NCBI RefSeq assembly: GCF_900163625.1
Contig: NZ_FUIE01000085.1
Location: 1 to 64,000, forward strand
Length of the DNA stretch: 64,000 nt
Reading direction: 5' to 3'
Source of the DNA: Brevundimonas diminuta 3F5N
GTDB taxonomy: Bacteria; Pseudomonadota; Alphaproteobacteria; Caulobacterales; Caulobacteraceae
This document shows, piece by piece, positions 26,011 through 37,904 of this stretch (positions within the stretch are counted from its first letter, which is position 1; each line of letters starts with the position of its first letter). The position numbers and the translations under genes are program-made. The notes under the pieces were generated by a model. It did not search any database. It saw only the letters and a program-made list of their open reading frames with translations, and was not told the origin of the DNA.

Positions 26011-27360
26011 TCAGCCCGCCGCCTTCACCGCCTCAGACACCTCATTGACCACGCGTTTGACCAGGGCCTCGTCGTCGCCCTCGGCCATGACGCGGATCAG
26101 CTTCTCCGTGCCTGACGGGCGGACCAGCAGACGGCCCGAGCCGTTCAGCGCCGCCTCGGCCTCGGCCATGGCGGCCTTGACCTTCTCGTCCTCCAGCGGC
26201 TTGCCGGCGGTATAGCGGACGTTCTGCAGCAGTTGCGGCACCGGCTCGAACTGACGGGCCAGCTCGCTCATCGGCGCCCCCGCCTCGACCAGGACGGCCA
26301 GCACCTGCAGCGCCGCCATCAGGCCGTCGCCGGTCGTGGCGTGGTCCTTCAGGATGATGTGGCCCGACTGTTCGCCGCCGATGTTGAAGCCGCCTTCGCG
26401 CATCCGCTCCATGACGTAGCGATCGCCGACCTTGGTGCGCTCCAGCGTCAGGCCTTCAGCTTTCAGACGGCGCTCCAGACCCAGGTTGGACATGACGGTG
26501 GCGACCACGCCGCTGCCGTTCAGACGCCCGCGCTTGGCCCAGTCCAGGCCGATCAGGGCCATGATCTGGTCGCCGTCGACCACATGGCCCTTCTCGTCGC
26601 AGATGATGACCCGGTCGGCGTCGCCGTCCAGGGCGATGCCGATGTCGCAGCGATAGCGCTTCACCGCTTCCGACACGGTCTCGGGATGGGTCGAGCCGCA
26701 CTCGGCGTTGATGTTCAGACCGTTCGGCTCCACCCCGACGGGGAAGACCTCGGCGCCCAGTTCATAGAGGGTGGTCGGCGCCACGCGGTAGCCGGCGCCG
26801 TTGGCGCAGTCGATGGCGATGCGCAGGCCCTTCAGGCTCAACCGCTTGGGGAAGGCCTGTTTGGCGATCTCGATGTAGCGCGGCGGGGCGTCGTCGATGC
26901 GCTTGACCCGACCCAGCTTGTTCGACGGCGCCAGGTCCTGGTCCAGAGCCCCGTCCATCATGGCCTCGATCTTCAGCTCGATCTCGTCCGACAGCTTGTA
27001 GCCGTCCGGCCCGAACAGCTTGATGCCGTTGTCGGCATAGTCGTTGTGCGAGGCCGAGATCATGATGCCCAGATCGGCGCGCATCGAGCGCGTCATCATG
27101 GCCACGCCCGGCGTCGGCAGAGGGCCGAACGTGCGCACGTCCATGCCGACCGAGGCCAGGCCCGCCACCAGGGCCGGCTCGATCATGTAACCGGACAGGC
27201 GCGTGTCCTTGCCGATCACCACCAGGTGGCGGCGGTCGTCGTCGGTGCGGAACAGCCGTCCGGCGGCCAGGCCGACGCGCAGGGCGACCTCGGCCGTCAT
27301 CGGATGGGTGTTGGCCCGGCCGCGGATGCCGTCGGTGCCGAAGTATTTTCTCTCGCCCAA
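26011..27360 (-). CDS. glmM: Phosphoglucosamine mutase
   Basis: Converts glucosamine-6-phosphate to glucosamine-1-phosphate for UDP-GlcNAc, peptidoglycan and lipopolysaccharide. The 449-residue product has the family N-terminus [13 protein letters not shown], catalytic serine in [14 protein letters not shown], metal loop ALDGDADRV and phosphate loop [11 protein letters not shown] chose the TTG at 27360, which gives exactly this N-terminus and has AAGGA eight nt upstream. It is divergent from glmS, whose product supplies its substrate. Confidence 0.96.
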   Translation of the reverse strand: MGERKYFGTDGIRGRANTHPMTAEVALRVGLAAGRLFRTDDDRRHLVVIGKDTRLSGYMIEPALVAGLASVGMDVRTFGPLPTPGVAMMTRSMRADLGIMISASHNDYADNGIKLFGPDGYKLSDEIELKIEAMMDGALDQDLAPSNKLGRVKRIDDAPPRYIEIAKQAFPKRLSLKGLRIAIDCANGAGYRVAPTTLYELGAEVFPVGVEPNGLNINAECGSTHPETVSEAVKRYRCDIGIALDGDADRVIICDEKGHVVDGDQIMALIGLDWAKRGRLNGSGVVATVMSNLGLERRLKAEGLTLERTKVGDRYVMERMREGGFNIGGEQSGHIILKDHATTGDGLMAALQVLAVLVEAGAPMSELARQFEPVPQLLQNVRYTAGKPLEDEKVKAAMAEAEAALNGSGRLLVRPSGTEKLIRVMAEGDDEALVKRVVNEVSEAVKAAG

Positions 27361-27545
27361 AGGCGCGGTCCTTCGCTGGCGGCCTCGGAATTGCAAAGAA
27401 ACCTTCCGAAACCCATTTTTTGATGTCGCCGCGCCCGCGATTTCCTAGAGCGGAGACCAAGGGCGGAGGCTGAACCCTCTCGCTTACCTCAATTTCACGG
27501 CCCTGCGCAAAAAGCGTCGGCCGCATCCCGATCGGAGCAGACCTC

Positions 27546-29360
<1,815 letters not shown>

Positions 29361-29443
29361 GGCGAACGCGATCAGCCACGGGCGTTTGGAAGCTTCACGA
29401 ATTACGCCTATGACAGGCGCCCCAAGGCTGATCAGGACGATCC

Positions 29444-30322
29444 ATGACGACCTCCCCCGCCCGCCTTCGCAAGGCGGTCCTGCCCGTGGCCGGTCTCGGC
29501 ACGCGCGTTCTGCCCGGCACCAAGACCACGCCGAAAGAGCTGCTGAACGTCGTTGACCGACCGATCCTCTCCTACATCGTGGAAGAGGCGCGCGAGGCGG
29601 GGATCGAGCACATCGTCTTCGTCACCGGCCGCGCCAAACAGGCGATCGAGGACTATTTCGACCACCAGATCGAGCTTGAGGCCCAGCTCCTGGCCAAGGG
29701 CAAGACCGAGATTCTGGCCACTATGAACGCCGAACTGGCCCAGGCCGGCGAGATGAGCTTCACCCGCCAGATGCAGCCCAAGGGGCTGGGTCACGCCGTC
29801 TGGTGCGCCCGCGACATCATCGGCGACGAGCCCTTCGCCGTCATCTTGCCGGACGTCATCGTGGATTCTCAGCCGGGCGCCCTGAAGCAGCTGGCCGAGG
29901 TCTACGCCGAGGTCGGCGGCAACGTCATCGGCGTCGAGGCCGTGCCCGAAGCCGACACCCACAAATACGGCATCATCGACCCCGCCTCCCACGACGGCCG
30001 CCGCTACGGCATGAAGGGCATGGTCGAAAAGCCCAAGCAGGGCACGGCGCCCTCGAACATGTCGATCTCGGGCCGCTACATCCTTCAGCCGGAAATCTTC
30101 GACCTGCTGGAGACGCAGGAGCGCGGCGCCGGCGGCGAAATCCAGCTGACCGACGCCATGGACCGGCTGATGAAGACGCAGGTCTTCACCGCCTATGAGT
30201 ATGAGGGCGTGACCCACGACTGCGGCGACAAGATCGGCCTGCTGCGCGCCAACGTCGCCCTGGCCCTGAAACGCCCGGACCTCGGCGACGCCGCCCGCAA
30301 GGCGATCGAAAGCCTGCTTTAA
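29444..30322 (+). CDS. galU: UTP--glucose-1-phosphate uridylyltransferase
   Basis: Makes UDP-glucose from UTP and glucose-1-phosphate. The 292-residue product has the nucleotide-binding motif AGLGTRVLPGTKTTPKE, VDRPILSYIVEEA, and the conserved VEKPKQGTAPSN and HDCGDKIG regions. It lies 83 bp after glmS and is followed by an intergenic repeat and then sqdB, whose enzyme consumes UDP-glucose. Confidence 0.96.
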   Translation: MTTSPARLRKAVLPVAGLGTRVLPGTKTTPKELLNVVDRPILSYIVEEAREAGIEHIVFVTGRAKQAIEDYFDHQIELEAQLLAKGKTEILATMNAELAQAGEMSFTRQMQPKGLGHAVWCARDIIGDEPFAVILPDVIVDSQPGALKQLAEVYAEVGGNVIGVEAVPEADTHKYGIIDPASHDGRRYGMKGMVEKPKQGTAPSNMSISGRYILQPEIFDLLETQERGAGGEIQLTDAMDRLMKTQVFTAYEYEGVTHDCGDKIGLLRANVALALKRPDLGDAARKAIESLL

Positions 30323-30758
30323 TTCCCTTCTCCCCTTGTGGGAGAAGGTGGGCGCCGAAGGCGCTCGGATGAGGGGTGTGAGCGCGACCTTTAGACGACG
30401 AGGCGGGACAGTAGCGGCAGGTTTGCAAACGCGCCGTCGCCACCCCTCATCCGTCAGGCTTCGCCTGCCACCTTCTCCCACAAGGGGAGAAGGACGAACG
30501 GCGCCTGCACGTCAGGCTTTGAAAACCTCTTTTATTTCAACCTTCGGCCTTCTGCGCACCCTGTTCAGCCCGCCTTACCGCCCCATCACCGCATCATCGC
30601 CGTTTAAGCCCGATCAACCTCTCCGCATTCAGACGATTCAGACGAATTGGACTCTGTTTTTTCGCCCTGCGTCGCTTTCGCCGCAGCCAAGCGCCACGCT
30701 TTCGTCCCCTCGCGCGTTCGGCTAGGCAGGTTAGAGTGCTGAAAACGAGGTTCGACTG
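30323..30758. other. 436-bp galU-sqdB intergenic region
   Basis: The first 170 bp are the palindromic repeat element listed separately. The rest (30494-30758) is more AT-rich than average, with no gene or clear promoter that I could support; it presumably holds the sqdB promoter. Confidence 0.6.
30326..30493. repeat. Composite palindromic intergenic repeat
   Basis: Two hairpins, 30326-30348 and 30471-30493, are each self-complementary (CCTTCTCCC with GGGAGAAGG) and are also complementary to each other; inside, GGATGAGGGGTG pairs with CACCCCTCATCC. The whole could fold as one long stem. This CCTTCTCCC-type sequence is a dispersed repeat class in many alphaproteobacteria. Confidence 0.85.
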
Positions 30759-31991
30759 ATGCGCGTGATGATTCTGGGCGGCGACGGCTTCTGCGGCTGG
30801 CCCACGGCCCTGCACCTCTCGGCGCGCGGCTGGGACGTACTGGTCGTCGACAACCTCAGCCGCCGCAACATCGACAATGAGCTGGAAATCTGCTCCCTGA
30901 CCCCGATCCGCACCATGGGCGAGCGTATCGCCGCATGGAAGGAGGTCTCGGGCCGCACCATCGACTTCGTCAACCTGACCGTCGGCAAGGAATTCGACCG
31001 CCTGGTCGCTCTGATCAAGGACTGGGCGCCCGACAGCGTCGTCCACTTCGCCGAACAGCGCGCCGCCCCCTATTCGATGAAGTCGGCCCGGCACAAGCTC
31101 TACACCGTCGACAACAATCTGAACGCCACCAACCACCTGCTGGCCGCCATCGTCGAGAGCGGGCGGGACGTGCACCTGGCCCATCTGGGAACCATGGGGG
31201 TCTATGGCTACACTACCGCGGGCCTGCGCATCCCCGAGGGCTATCTGAAGGTCACGGTCGACACCGACCACGGCCCGACCGAGCAGGAGATCCTGTTCCC
31301 GCCGAACCCCGGCAGCATCTATCACATGACCAAGACGCAGGACGCCCTGCTGTTCCAGTTCTACGCCAAGAACGACGGGCTGCGGATCACCGACCTGCAC
31401 CAGGGCATCGTCTGGGGCGCCCAGACCGAAGAGACGAAGCAGGACGAGCGCCTGATCAACCGCTTCGACTACGACGGCGACTACGGCACGGTGCTGAACC
31501 GCTTCCTGATGCAGGCGGCGGTCGGCTATCCGCTGACGGTGCACGGCTCGGGCGGGCAGACGCGGGCCTTCATCCACATCCAGGACACGGTGCGCTGCGT
31601 CGAACTGGCGCTGAAAAACCCGCCCAAGCGCGGCGATCGGGTCAAGATCCTCAACCAGATGACCGAGAGCCGCCGTGTTCGCGACCTGGCGCAGATGGTG
31701 GCCGAGATGACGGGCGCCCAGGTCCACAACGTCGCCAATCCGCGTCAGGAAGCCGATGAGAACGAGCTGGTCGTCGCCAATGACCAGTTCCGCGAACTGG
31801 GGCTGAAGCCGATCACCCTGGCCGAGGGGCTGATGGCCGATGTGACCGAGATCGCCCGCCGCTACGCCGACCGCGCCGACCGGACCAAGATCCCTTGCGT
31901 CACCGCCTGGAACTCGGGCCGCGCCGAAGCCCTGCGCGACGAGGCTGAAACGACCGCCGCCCCGTCCCCCGTCCGCGTCCTGTCCGCCTGA
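30759..31991 (+). CDS. sqdB: UDP-sulfoquinovose synthase
   Basis: Joins sulfite to UDP-glucose to make UDP-sulfoquinovose, the head-group donor for the sulfolipid SQDG. The 410-residue extended SDR protein has the SqdB pattern throughout: GGDGFCGWPTALHLS, SLTPI near 48, VHFAEQRAAPYSM, LGTMGVYG, the YxxxK pair in YHMTKTQD, and NRFDYDGDYGTVLNRF. SQDG is reported among polar lipids of Brevundimonas. galU lies upstream; no SqdX-type glycosyltransferase is adjacent, so the last step must be encoded elsewhere. Confidence 0.9.
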   Translation: MRVMILGGDGFCGWPTALHLSARGWDVLVVDNLSRRNIDNELEICSLTPIRTMGERIAAWKEVSGRTIDFVNLTVGKEFDRLVALIKDWAPDSVVHFAEQRAAPYSMKSARHKLYTVDNNLNATNHLLAAIVESGRDVHLAHLGTMGVYGYTTAGLRIPEGYLKVTVDTDHGPTEQEILFPPNPGSIYHMTKTQDALLFQFYAKNDGLRITDLHQGIVWGAQTEETKQDERLINRFDYDGDYGTVLNRFLMQAAVGYPLTVHGSGGQTRAFIHIQDTVRCVELALKNPPKRGDRVKILNQMTESRRVRDLAQMVAEMTGAQVHNVANPRQEADENELVVANDQFRELGLKPITLAEGLMADVTEIARRYADRADRTKIPCVTAWNSGRAEALRDEAETTAAPSPVRVLSA

Positions 31992-32005
31992 AAGACCGAA
32001 GCCCG

Positions 32006-32896
32006 ATGACCGAACCCGCCGCCGCCCCGTCCCTGCTGGTGTTCGGCGGCGGCTATCTGGGGCAGGCGGCGGCGCGCGAGACCCTGCGGCGCGGCGGCCG
32101 GGCCTTCGCCACCTCGCGCGACCCCGAAACCCGCCAGGCGCTGGCGGGGCAGGGCGTCACGCCGGTCGATCCCGCCGACGCCAAGGGTCTGAGCGAGGCT
32201 CTGGCCGCCGCTCAAGCCGTCCTCATCACCACCCCGCCGGACGCCCACGGCTGCCCCGCCCTGCGCGCCCTGACGCCGCTGGCGGGCGACGCCTGGCCCG
32301 ACTGGATCGGCTATGTCTCCTCCACCGCCGTCTATGGCGACCGGGCGGGCGGCTGGGCGTTCGAAGGCGATCCGCTGAACGCCGCCACGCTGGAAGGCGC
32401 GCGTCGCGCCAGGGTCGAGCGCGACTGGCTGGACGGAGCGCAGGGCATGGGGCTGACGCTGCAGGTCTTCCGCCTGCCCGCCTTCTACGGCCCCGGCCGC
32501 AGTGTGATCGACCGCCTGCGCGCCGGAACCGCCCGACTGGTCAAAAAGCCCGGTCAGGTGTTCAACCGCATCCATGTGGACGACGTCGTTTCGGGCCTGT
32601 TCGCCTCGATGGCCCGGCCCCGGCCCGGCGGCGTCTACAATCTGACCGACGACGAGCCGACGCCTGCCGATGTCGTCACCGCCTGGGCCGCCGAGCGCCT
32701 GAAGCTGCCACGCCCGCCCGAAGTCGACTGGACCGATCCCGAGGTCAGCGACGCCATGCGCCGCTTCTATCTGGACTCCAAGCGCGTCTCCAACGCCCGC
32801 GCCAAGGCCGAACTGGGCTGGCGCCCCGCATACCTCTCCTATCGCGAGGGGCTGGAGGCGATCATCACGGGCGACGAACTGAAAGACCTACGTTAG
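32006..32896 (+). CDS. NAD(P)-binding SDR/epimerase-like protein (YeeZ-like)
   Basis: A 296-residue atypical extended SDR with N-terminal LLVFGGGYLGQAAARE (Rossmann) and YVSSTAVYGDRAGG in the catalytic area, but no classic YxxxK. It starts 14 bp after sqdB, so it is probably co-transcribed. A role in sulfolipid or sugar metabolism is suggested only by position; the family is mostly uncharacterised. Confidence 0.8.
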   Translation: MTEPAAAPSLLVFGGGYLGQAAARETLRRGGRAFATSRDPETRQALAGQGVTPVDPADAKGLSEALAAAQAVLITTPPDAHGCPALRALTPLAGDAWPDWIGYVSSTAVYGDRAGGWAFEGDPLNAATLEGARRARVERDWLDGAQGMGLTLQVFRLPAFYGPGRSVIDRLRAGTARLVKKPGQVFNRIHVDDVVSGLFASMARPRPGGVYNLTDDEPTPADVVTAWAAERLKLPRPPEVDWTDPEVSDAMRRFYLDSKRVSNARAKAELGWRPAYLSYREGLEAIITGDELKDLR

Positions 32897-32925
32897 GCTA
32901 GACGTTTGAATTGGAGCGCCGAGCA

Positions 32926-33114
32926 ATGAAGACGTCACGGACCTTGCCGCTATGTATGGCTGCTCTACTGGCTTGCAGCGCCATGGGCCTCGGCGCCTTC
33001 GCGGCCGCGGCTCAGCAAAGCACAGGCGTACGGGCTCAGGCGCGCAAAGCAGTCGCCACCTGCGGCCAAGGCCAGGTGGCGACTGTCACCAAGAGTGATT
33101 TCGCCTGTTTCTGA
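32926..33114 (+). CDS. Small secreted protein
   Basis: A 62-residue protein with a clear Sec signal peptide (MKTSRTLPLCMAALLACSAMG, cleavage near FAAAAQ at 31-34) and a mature part of about 28 residues holding two cysteines (ATCGQGQ and DFACF) that could form a disulfide. I do not recognise the family. The ATG at 32926 has GGAG nine nt upstream. It ends 3 bp from the converging eipA stop, inside a small TTTCTGA/TCAGAAA hairpin. Confidence 0.55.
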   Translation: MKTSRTLPLCMAALLACSAMGLGAFAAAAQQSTGVRAQARKAVATCGQGQVATVTKSDFACF

Positions 33115-33117
33115 TCG

Positions 33118-33738
33118 TCAGAAAGGCAGGATGTTGCGCTGGCGGCTGTAGCTCATGGTGCCAACGTTGGCGCCCAGGCGCACGCCGACGCCAGTGCGGA
33201 TCGGGGCCAGGACGATGCCGTCCGCGCGCTGATAATTCACGCCCAGGCCGGCGACCAGATAGGCCGAGCCCTCAACGCCCGGATAGCGGCGATAAAGCAT
33301 GTCGGGGTGGAACAGGCCGTAGACCAGGGTGAAGACCCGGCTGGCGTTACCGCCCCAGTCCCAACCGATGGAAGCGCCCTGCCAGTACACTTCCTGCGAG
33401 GCCGACAGGTCCTTCATGTGCAGGGCGCCACGGCCGTAACGCAGGCCGGCGACGACAGCGCCCGCGCCTTCTTCGCCGGCGATATAGGCGGTCGGGCGGT
33501 CGCCCTGTTCGGCGAAGATGCGTTCGATGGCGCCGCCCACGGTCTCGGCGGCGATGCCCAGCTCGCGGGAGCCGGCAGCAACCAGTTCGTCGAAGGTGTA
33601 GGCCTGGGCGTTGCTGTCCGAGGCGATCGGATAGTTGGGATCGGCGGGCGGGCGGCTGGCGCAAGCGCCGAGACCGGCGGGCAGGGCGCCGGCGGCGGCG
33701 AGGCCGAGGCTGGTGCGGATCAGTTGGCGGCGGTGCAT
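33118..33738 (-). CDS. eipA: EipA family (DUF1134) envelope integrity protein
   Basis: A 206-residue exported protein with a twin-arginine-like, lipoprotein-like signal (MHRRQLIRTSLGLAAAG, then ACAS) and a DUF1134 domain (about 60-205, with QGASIGWDWGGNASRVF and VAGLGVNYQRADG). EipA of Brucella is a periplasmic protein needed for envelope stress resistance; the Caulobacterales homologue is inferred to act alike. ATG 33738 is preferred to the in-frame start at 33756. Confidence 0.85.
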   Translation of the reverse strand: MHRRQLIRTSLGLAAAGALPAGLGACASRPPADPNYPIASDSNAQAYTFDELVAAGSRELGIAAETVGGAIERIFAEQGDRPTAYIAGEEGAGAVVAGLRYGRGALHMKDLSASQEVYWQGASIGWDWGGNASRVFTLVYGLFHPDMLYRRYPGVEGSAYLVAGLGVNYQRADGIVLAPIRTGVGVRLGANVGTMSYSRQRNILPF

Positions 33739-33862
33739 GGTCGAGGCTCCCGGCAAAGGACGGTGCGCCCGTCGTCGCGGGCTTGGCCTACCGTCCGTGC
33801 CTTTTACGGCAGCCTTGGGGCTTTAAGGTTAACCGAAGATTGCTTGGCCGTGGAAGTTCCGG

Positions 33863-33895
33863 CGGCCCAGGCTCTGGACCGCCGGATTTTTCTGC
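33863..33895 (-). terminator. Stem-loop after pheT
   Basis: CCGGCGG and CCGCCGG pair around a loop that can also pair (CCCAG/CTGGA). It lies just after the pheT stop. The T-tract follows on the plus strand only, so on the minus strand it may be a 3' stabilising hairpin rather than an intrinsic terminator. Confidence 0.4.
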
Positions 33896-33897
33896 AT

Positions 33898-36306
33898 TCA
33901 GGCGCGCAGGGTTCCCCCCGCCTTGGCGGCGGCGGCCTTGATCTTGGCTGTCAGGGCTTCGATTTCGGCCTCGGCAAGTGTGGCGGCGCGGGGCTGGATC
34001 TCGACCTCGATCGCCACCGACTTCTGGCCCTCGGGCACACCCTGGCCGCGATAGACGTCGAAGACGCGGACATCGGCGATCAGGGCCTTGTCAGCGCCCG
34101 CCACGGCGCGGGTCAGGTCGCCCACGGCCTTGGCCTCGTCCATCAGGAAGGCGAAGTCGCGGGTCAGCGGCATCAGGTTCGGCAGGTCCGCCGCGCCGCG
34201 CGCCTTGCCGCCCCCACCCTTGCCTTTTTGGCCCCGCGGTTCCGGCACGGAATCGAGCACGATCTCGAAGGCCAGCATGGGGCCGTCGGCATCCAGCGCC
34301 TTCAGCACGCGCGGGTGCAGGGCGCCGAACTCGACGATGATGTTCTTGGGCCCCAGCTGCAGCCGGGCCGAGCGACCGGGGTGCCACCAGTCGCGGTTCG
34401 AGCCTTGCGCCAGTTGCAGGGAGGCGACCGGGGCGCCGATCTCTTCCAGCAGAGCCAGCAGGTCGCCCTTCAGCGCGAACAGGGGGTCTTCCCCCGCCCC
34501 GCCCCAGTGGCGGTCGGCGTGCGGCGCGACGAGGCCGGCGATGACGGTGCGCTGGCCGGTCGGCTGATCGTCCAGATAGATGGGGCCGATCTCGAACAGG
34601 GCGACGTCGGCATGGCCGCGCGCGGCGTTGCGCGCCGCCGCCTGGATCAGGTTGGGCAGGGCCGAGGGCCTCATACAATCCAGATCGGCTGCGATGGGGT
34701 TCTCCAGCACCAGCCGCTCATCGCCGCCGCCGAACAGGACGGCGACCGCCTGCTTGGTGAAGGACCAGGTGACGGCCTCGTCATAGCCCTGGGCCGCCAG
34801 CGCGCGCCGCGCCGTGCGCACGCGCGCCTGACGCGGGCTCAGCACCCCGCCGGGGGCCGGAGCGACGGGCGGCAGGGGCGCGTCGGGCAGGGCGGCGTAA
34901 CCCTCGATGCGGGCGACCTCCTCGACCAGATCGGCCGGACCTTCGACGTCACGACGCCACGACGGCGGCGTCACCGACCAGGGCGAGCCGCGCATGACGG
35001 TGAAGCCCAGGGCGAACAGGATCTCGAAGATCCGGTCCTCGCCCAGGTCCATGCCCGACAGACGCTTCACATAGGTCGGGTCGAACGCGAAGGCGGCGGG
35101 CGCGGCCGGGGCCTGGCCCGCCACCGTGATCGTAGACGGCTCGCCGCCGCACAGGTCGAGGATCAGCTGCGTCGCCAGTTCCAGCCCCGGAACGACCGAG
35201 GCCGTGTCGACGCCGCGCGCAAAACGATACTGAGCGTCCGAGTTGATCCCCAGCGCGCGGCCCGTCTGGGCGATGGCGATAGAGTCGAACCAGGCGCTCT
35301 CGACGAAAACGTCGACCGTTTCGTCCGAGCATCCCGTGGAGACGCCGCCCATGACGCCGCCCAGGCCGATGGCGCGCTGGCCCCCGGCGTCGGAGATGAC
35401 GCAGTCGGCGGCGCCCGGCGCATAGGTCTTGCCGTCCAGGGCCTCGATCTGATCGGCGTCGCCGCGACCCGCGCGTACGACGATCCCGTCGCCCGAAAGG
35501 CTCGCCAGATCATAGACGTGCAGCGGACGCGCGCGGTCGTAGGAAATCAGATTGGTGATGTCGACGAGGCGGTTGATCGGACGCAGACCGATCGCCGTCA
35601 GCCGCTGTTGCAGCCACTCCGGCGACGGGCCGTTCTGCACGCCCCGGATCACGCGGCCGGCGAAGACCGGGCACAGCTCGGGCGCCTCAAGCGTCACCGA
35701 AACGGGGCTGTCGAACGCGCCGGCGATGGGAACGATCTCCGGCGTCGTCAGCTTGCCCAACCCCGCGGCGGCCAGATCGCGGGCGATGCCCGCCACGCCC
35801 AGCCAATCGGGGCGGTTCGGCGTCACCTCGAAGTCGATGACCGGCTCGGCGCCGAAAACGCCCGCAGCGGGCTGGCCGACCTGCAGATCGGCCGACAGCT
35901 CCAGGATGCCATCGCTCTCGTCGGGCAGCTCAAGCTCCGCGCCCGAGCACAGCATGCCGTTGGACACCACGCCGCGCACCGGCTTCTCGACCAGGGTCAC
36001 GCCCAGGCCCGGCACATAGGCGCCGATAGGAGCGTAGATGGTGGTCAGGCCCGCCCGCGCGTTCGGGGCGCCGCAGACGATCTCCTTCAGGCCGTCCACC
36101 GTCTCGACCTGGCAGACCTGCAGCCGGTCAGCGTTCGGGTGACGCTCGGCCGAGATGATCTTGGCCACGGTGAAGGGGGCCAGGGCGGCGATGGGATCGT
36201 GGACCTCCTCGACCTCCAGCCCGGCCATAGTCATGGCCTCCGCGACCTGATCGACCTCGGCCTCGGTGTCGAGGTGGGCCTTCAGCCAGGAAAGCGTGAA
36301 TTTCAT
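33898..36306 (-). CDS. pheT: Phenylalanine--tRNA ligase beta subunit
   Basis: The 802-residue beta subunit of the (alpha-beta)2 synthetase that charges tRNA-Phe. It starts [14 protein letters not shown] and has the EMAP/tRNA-binding domain (about 40-150), B3/4 editing domain, B5 domain and a C-terminal ferredoxin-like anticodon-binding domain. ATG overlaps the stop of the upstream small gene by 4 nt (ATGA), so translation is probably coupled to it. Confidence 0.96.
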   Translation of the reverse strand: MKFTLSWLKAHLDTEAEVDQVAEAMTMAGLEVEEVHDPIAALAPFTVAKIISAERHPNADRLQVCQVETVDGLKEIVCGAPNARAGLTTIYAPIGAYVPGLGVTLVEKPVRGVVSNGMLCSGAELELPDESDGILELSADLQVGQPAAGVFGAEPVIDFEVTPNRPDWLGVAGIARDLAAAGLGKLTTPEIVPIAGAFDSPVSVTLEAPELCPVFAGRVIRGVQNGPSPEWLQQRLTAIGLRPINRLVDITNLISYDRARPLHVYDLASLSGDGIVVRAGRGDADQIEALDGKTYAPGAADCVISDAGGQRAIGLGGVMGGVSTGCSDETVDVFVESAWFDSIAIAQTGRALGINSDAQYRFARGVDTASVVPGLELATQLILDLCGGEPSTITVAGQAPAAPAAFAFDPTYVKRLSGMDLGEDRIFEILFALGFTVMRGSPWSVTPPSWRRDVEGPADLVEEVARIEGYAALPDAPLPPVAPAPGGVLSPRQARVRTARRALAAQGYDEAVTWSFTKQAVAVLFGGGDERLVLENPIAADLDCMRPSALPNLIQAAARNAARGHADVALFEIGPIYLDDQPTGQRTVIAGLVAPHADRHWGGAGEDPLFALKGDLLALLEEIGAPVASLQLAQGSNRDWWHPGRSARLQLGPKNIIVEFGALHPRVLKALDADGPMLAFEIVLDSVPEPRGQKGKGGGGKARGAADLPNLMPLTRDFAFLMDEAKAVGDLTRAVAGADKALIADVRVFDVYRGQGVPEGQKSVAIEVEIQPRAATLAEAEIEALTAKIKAAAAKAGGTLRA

Positions 36307-36722
36307 TGGGTCGCACTGTCCTGAGGCTGCGCCAGGGCCTTGGCCATGTTGTCAAGGAAGGCGGACGAGCCGGTGAAGCCGACGCCCAGGAAGTTGCAGT
36401 TGATGAACTGGCAGTTCTTGAACGGGATCGGGCCGGTCACGCGCTGCGGGCCCTGCGGGCTCAGCATCAGGTTGCGCGGGTCGCCATGGGCGTCGCCCAT
36501 GTTGCAGCCGTCGAAATTGCAGCCCTCCAGCGGCAGCAGGACGGCCGGACCCTCGATCAGGCAGTTCTCGAAGCGGCGGCCTTCAATGACCATGGCGCCG
36601 GCGCGCGCCGTCTCCATGAACAGCTGGGGCAGCCAGACCGTCTTGTTCGCATAGTCGGGGCCAGGGCCCAGCAGCTCCAGGACGATCGGTTCAGCGGCGG
36701 CGGTGTTGGTCGCGTCGGTCAT
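36303..36722 (-). CDS. Hypothetical protein between pheS and pheT, pentapeptide-like
   Basis: A 139-residue protein with no signal peptide and several C-rich strands in pentapeptide-like rhythm ([38 protein letters not shown]), which suggests a short right-handed beta-helix. I do not recognise a named family. It is 17 bp after pheS and overlaps pheT by 4 nt, so it is part of the same operon and is probably made with the synthetase. Function unknown. Confidence 0.75.
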   Translation of the reverse strand: MTDATNTAAAEPIVLELLGPGPDYANKTVWLPQLFMETARAGAMVIEGRRFENCLIEGPAVLLPLEGCNFDGCNMGDAHGDPRNLMLSPQGPQRVTGPIPFKNCQFINCNFLGVGFTGSSAFLDNMAKALAQPQDSATQ

Positions 36723-36739
36723 GGGATGTCTTTCTCGAT

Positions 36740-37816
36740 TCAGCTGAGGCCCGACGCCGGGTTCGGCGCGGCGAAGGCGGAGAAGCCGTAGTGCGCCAGC
36801 CAGCGCGTATCGGCCTCGAACATGGGGCGCAGGTCCGGCACGCCGTACTTCAGCATGGCCAGGCGGTCGACGCCCATGCCGAAGGCGAAGCCCTGGTACT
36901 CGTCCGGGTCGATGCCTGCGTTGCGCAGCACATTGGGGTGCACCATCCCGCAGCCCAGGATCTCCAGCCAGTCCTCGCCCTCGTTCAGGGTCAACTTGCC
37001 GCCCGAGCGGTCGCAGCGGATGTCCATCTCGGCCGAGGGTTCGGTGAAGGGGAAGTGGTGCGGGCGGAAACGGGCGTGAACATCATCCAGCTCGAAGAAG
37101 CGGGCGATGAAGGTTTCCAGCGTCGTTTTCAGGTGACCCATGTGGATGTCGCGATCGATCACCAGACCCTCGATCTGATGGAACATCGGCGTGTGGGTCG
37201 CGTCGGAATCCTTACGGAAGGTGCGGCCGGGCGCGATGATGCGGATCGGCGGCTTCTGCGACATCATGGTGCGGACCTGCACCGGGCTGGTGTGGGTGCG
37301 CAGCACCTTGCGCTCGCCCGTTTCCGGGTCGGGCTTCAGGAAGAAGGTGTCGTGCATCTCCCGCGCGGGATGCTTGGGCGGGAAGTTCAGAGCCGTGAAG
37401 TTGTGGAAGTCGTCCTCGATGTCCGGCCCCTCGGCGACCGAAAAGCCCATGTCGGCGAAGACGGCGACCATTTCGTCCATGACCTGCATGGTCGGGTGCA
37501 CCCCGCCCTTGCGGCGCGGGCGGCTGGGCAGGGTCAGATCGACGCGCTCGGCCAGCAGGCGGGCGTCCAGCTCGGCGGCCTCCAGCTCGGCCTTCTTGGC
37601 GGCCAGGGCCGACGACACCCGGTCGCGCAGGCCGTTGATGACGGGGCCGCGCTCGCGGCGCTCATCGGGGCTCAGCGCCCCCATGCCTTTCAGCAGGCCC
37701 GAGATCGAGCCGGACTTGCCGAGGGCGGCGACGCGGATGTCCTCCAGACCCGCCACGCTCTCGGCCGAGCCGATGGCGTTGATGAGGTCCAGTTCCAGTT
37801 GAGCGAGATCGGTCAT
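36740..37816 (-). CDS. pheS: Phenylalanine--tRNA ligase alpha subunit
   Basis: The 358-residue catalytic alpha subunit, with an N-terminal coiled coil (about 1-90) and the class II core: motif 2 region [18 protein letters not shown], the substrate segment FTEPSAEMD, and motif 3 [14 protein letters not shown] strong terminator-like hairpin lies between rplT and this gene, so pheS expression may be partly independent or attenuated. Confidence 0.97.
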   Translation of the reverse strand: MTDLAQLELDLINAIGSAESVAGLEDIRVAALGKSGSISGLLKGMGALSPDERRERGPVINGLRDRVSSALAAKKAELEAAELDARLLAERVDLTLPSRPRRKGGVHPTMQVMDEMVAVFADMGFSVAEGPDIEDDFHNFTALNFPPKHPAREMHDTFFLKPDPETGERKVLRTHTSPVQVRTMMSQKPPIRIIAPGRTFRKDSDATHTPMFHQIEGLVIDRDIHMGHLKTTLETFIARFFELDDVHARFRPHHFPFTEPSAEMDIRCDRSGGKLTLNEGEDWLEILGCGMVHPNVLRNAGIDPDEYQGFAFGMGVDRLAMLKYGVPDLRPMFEADTRWLAHYGFSAFAAPNPASGLS

Positions 37817-37844
37817 GGGCTTCGTCTAGCCGTTAGGATCGAAA

Positions 37845-37881
37845 GCAAAAAGCCCCCCGGCGCGAACCGGAGGGCTTTTGC
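37845..37881 (-). terminator. Terminator/attenuator between rplT and pheS
   Basis: GCAAAAAGCCCCCCGG pairs with CCGGAGGGCTTTTGC (small bulges) around CGCGAA. On the minus strand it follows rplT and is followed by TTTTTGC. It is also U-rich in the other direction. Confidence 0.8.
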
Positions 37882-37904
37882 TTCATCCCGGATGGGAGAA
37901 AGGC

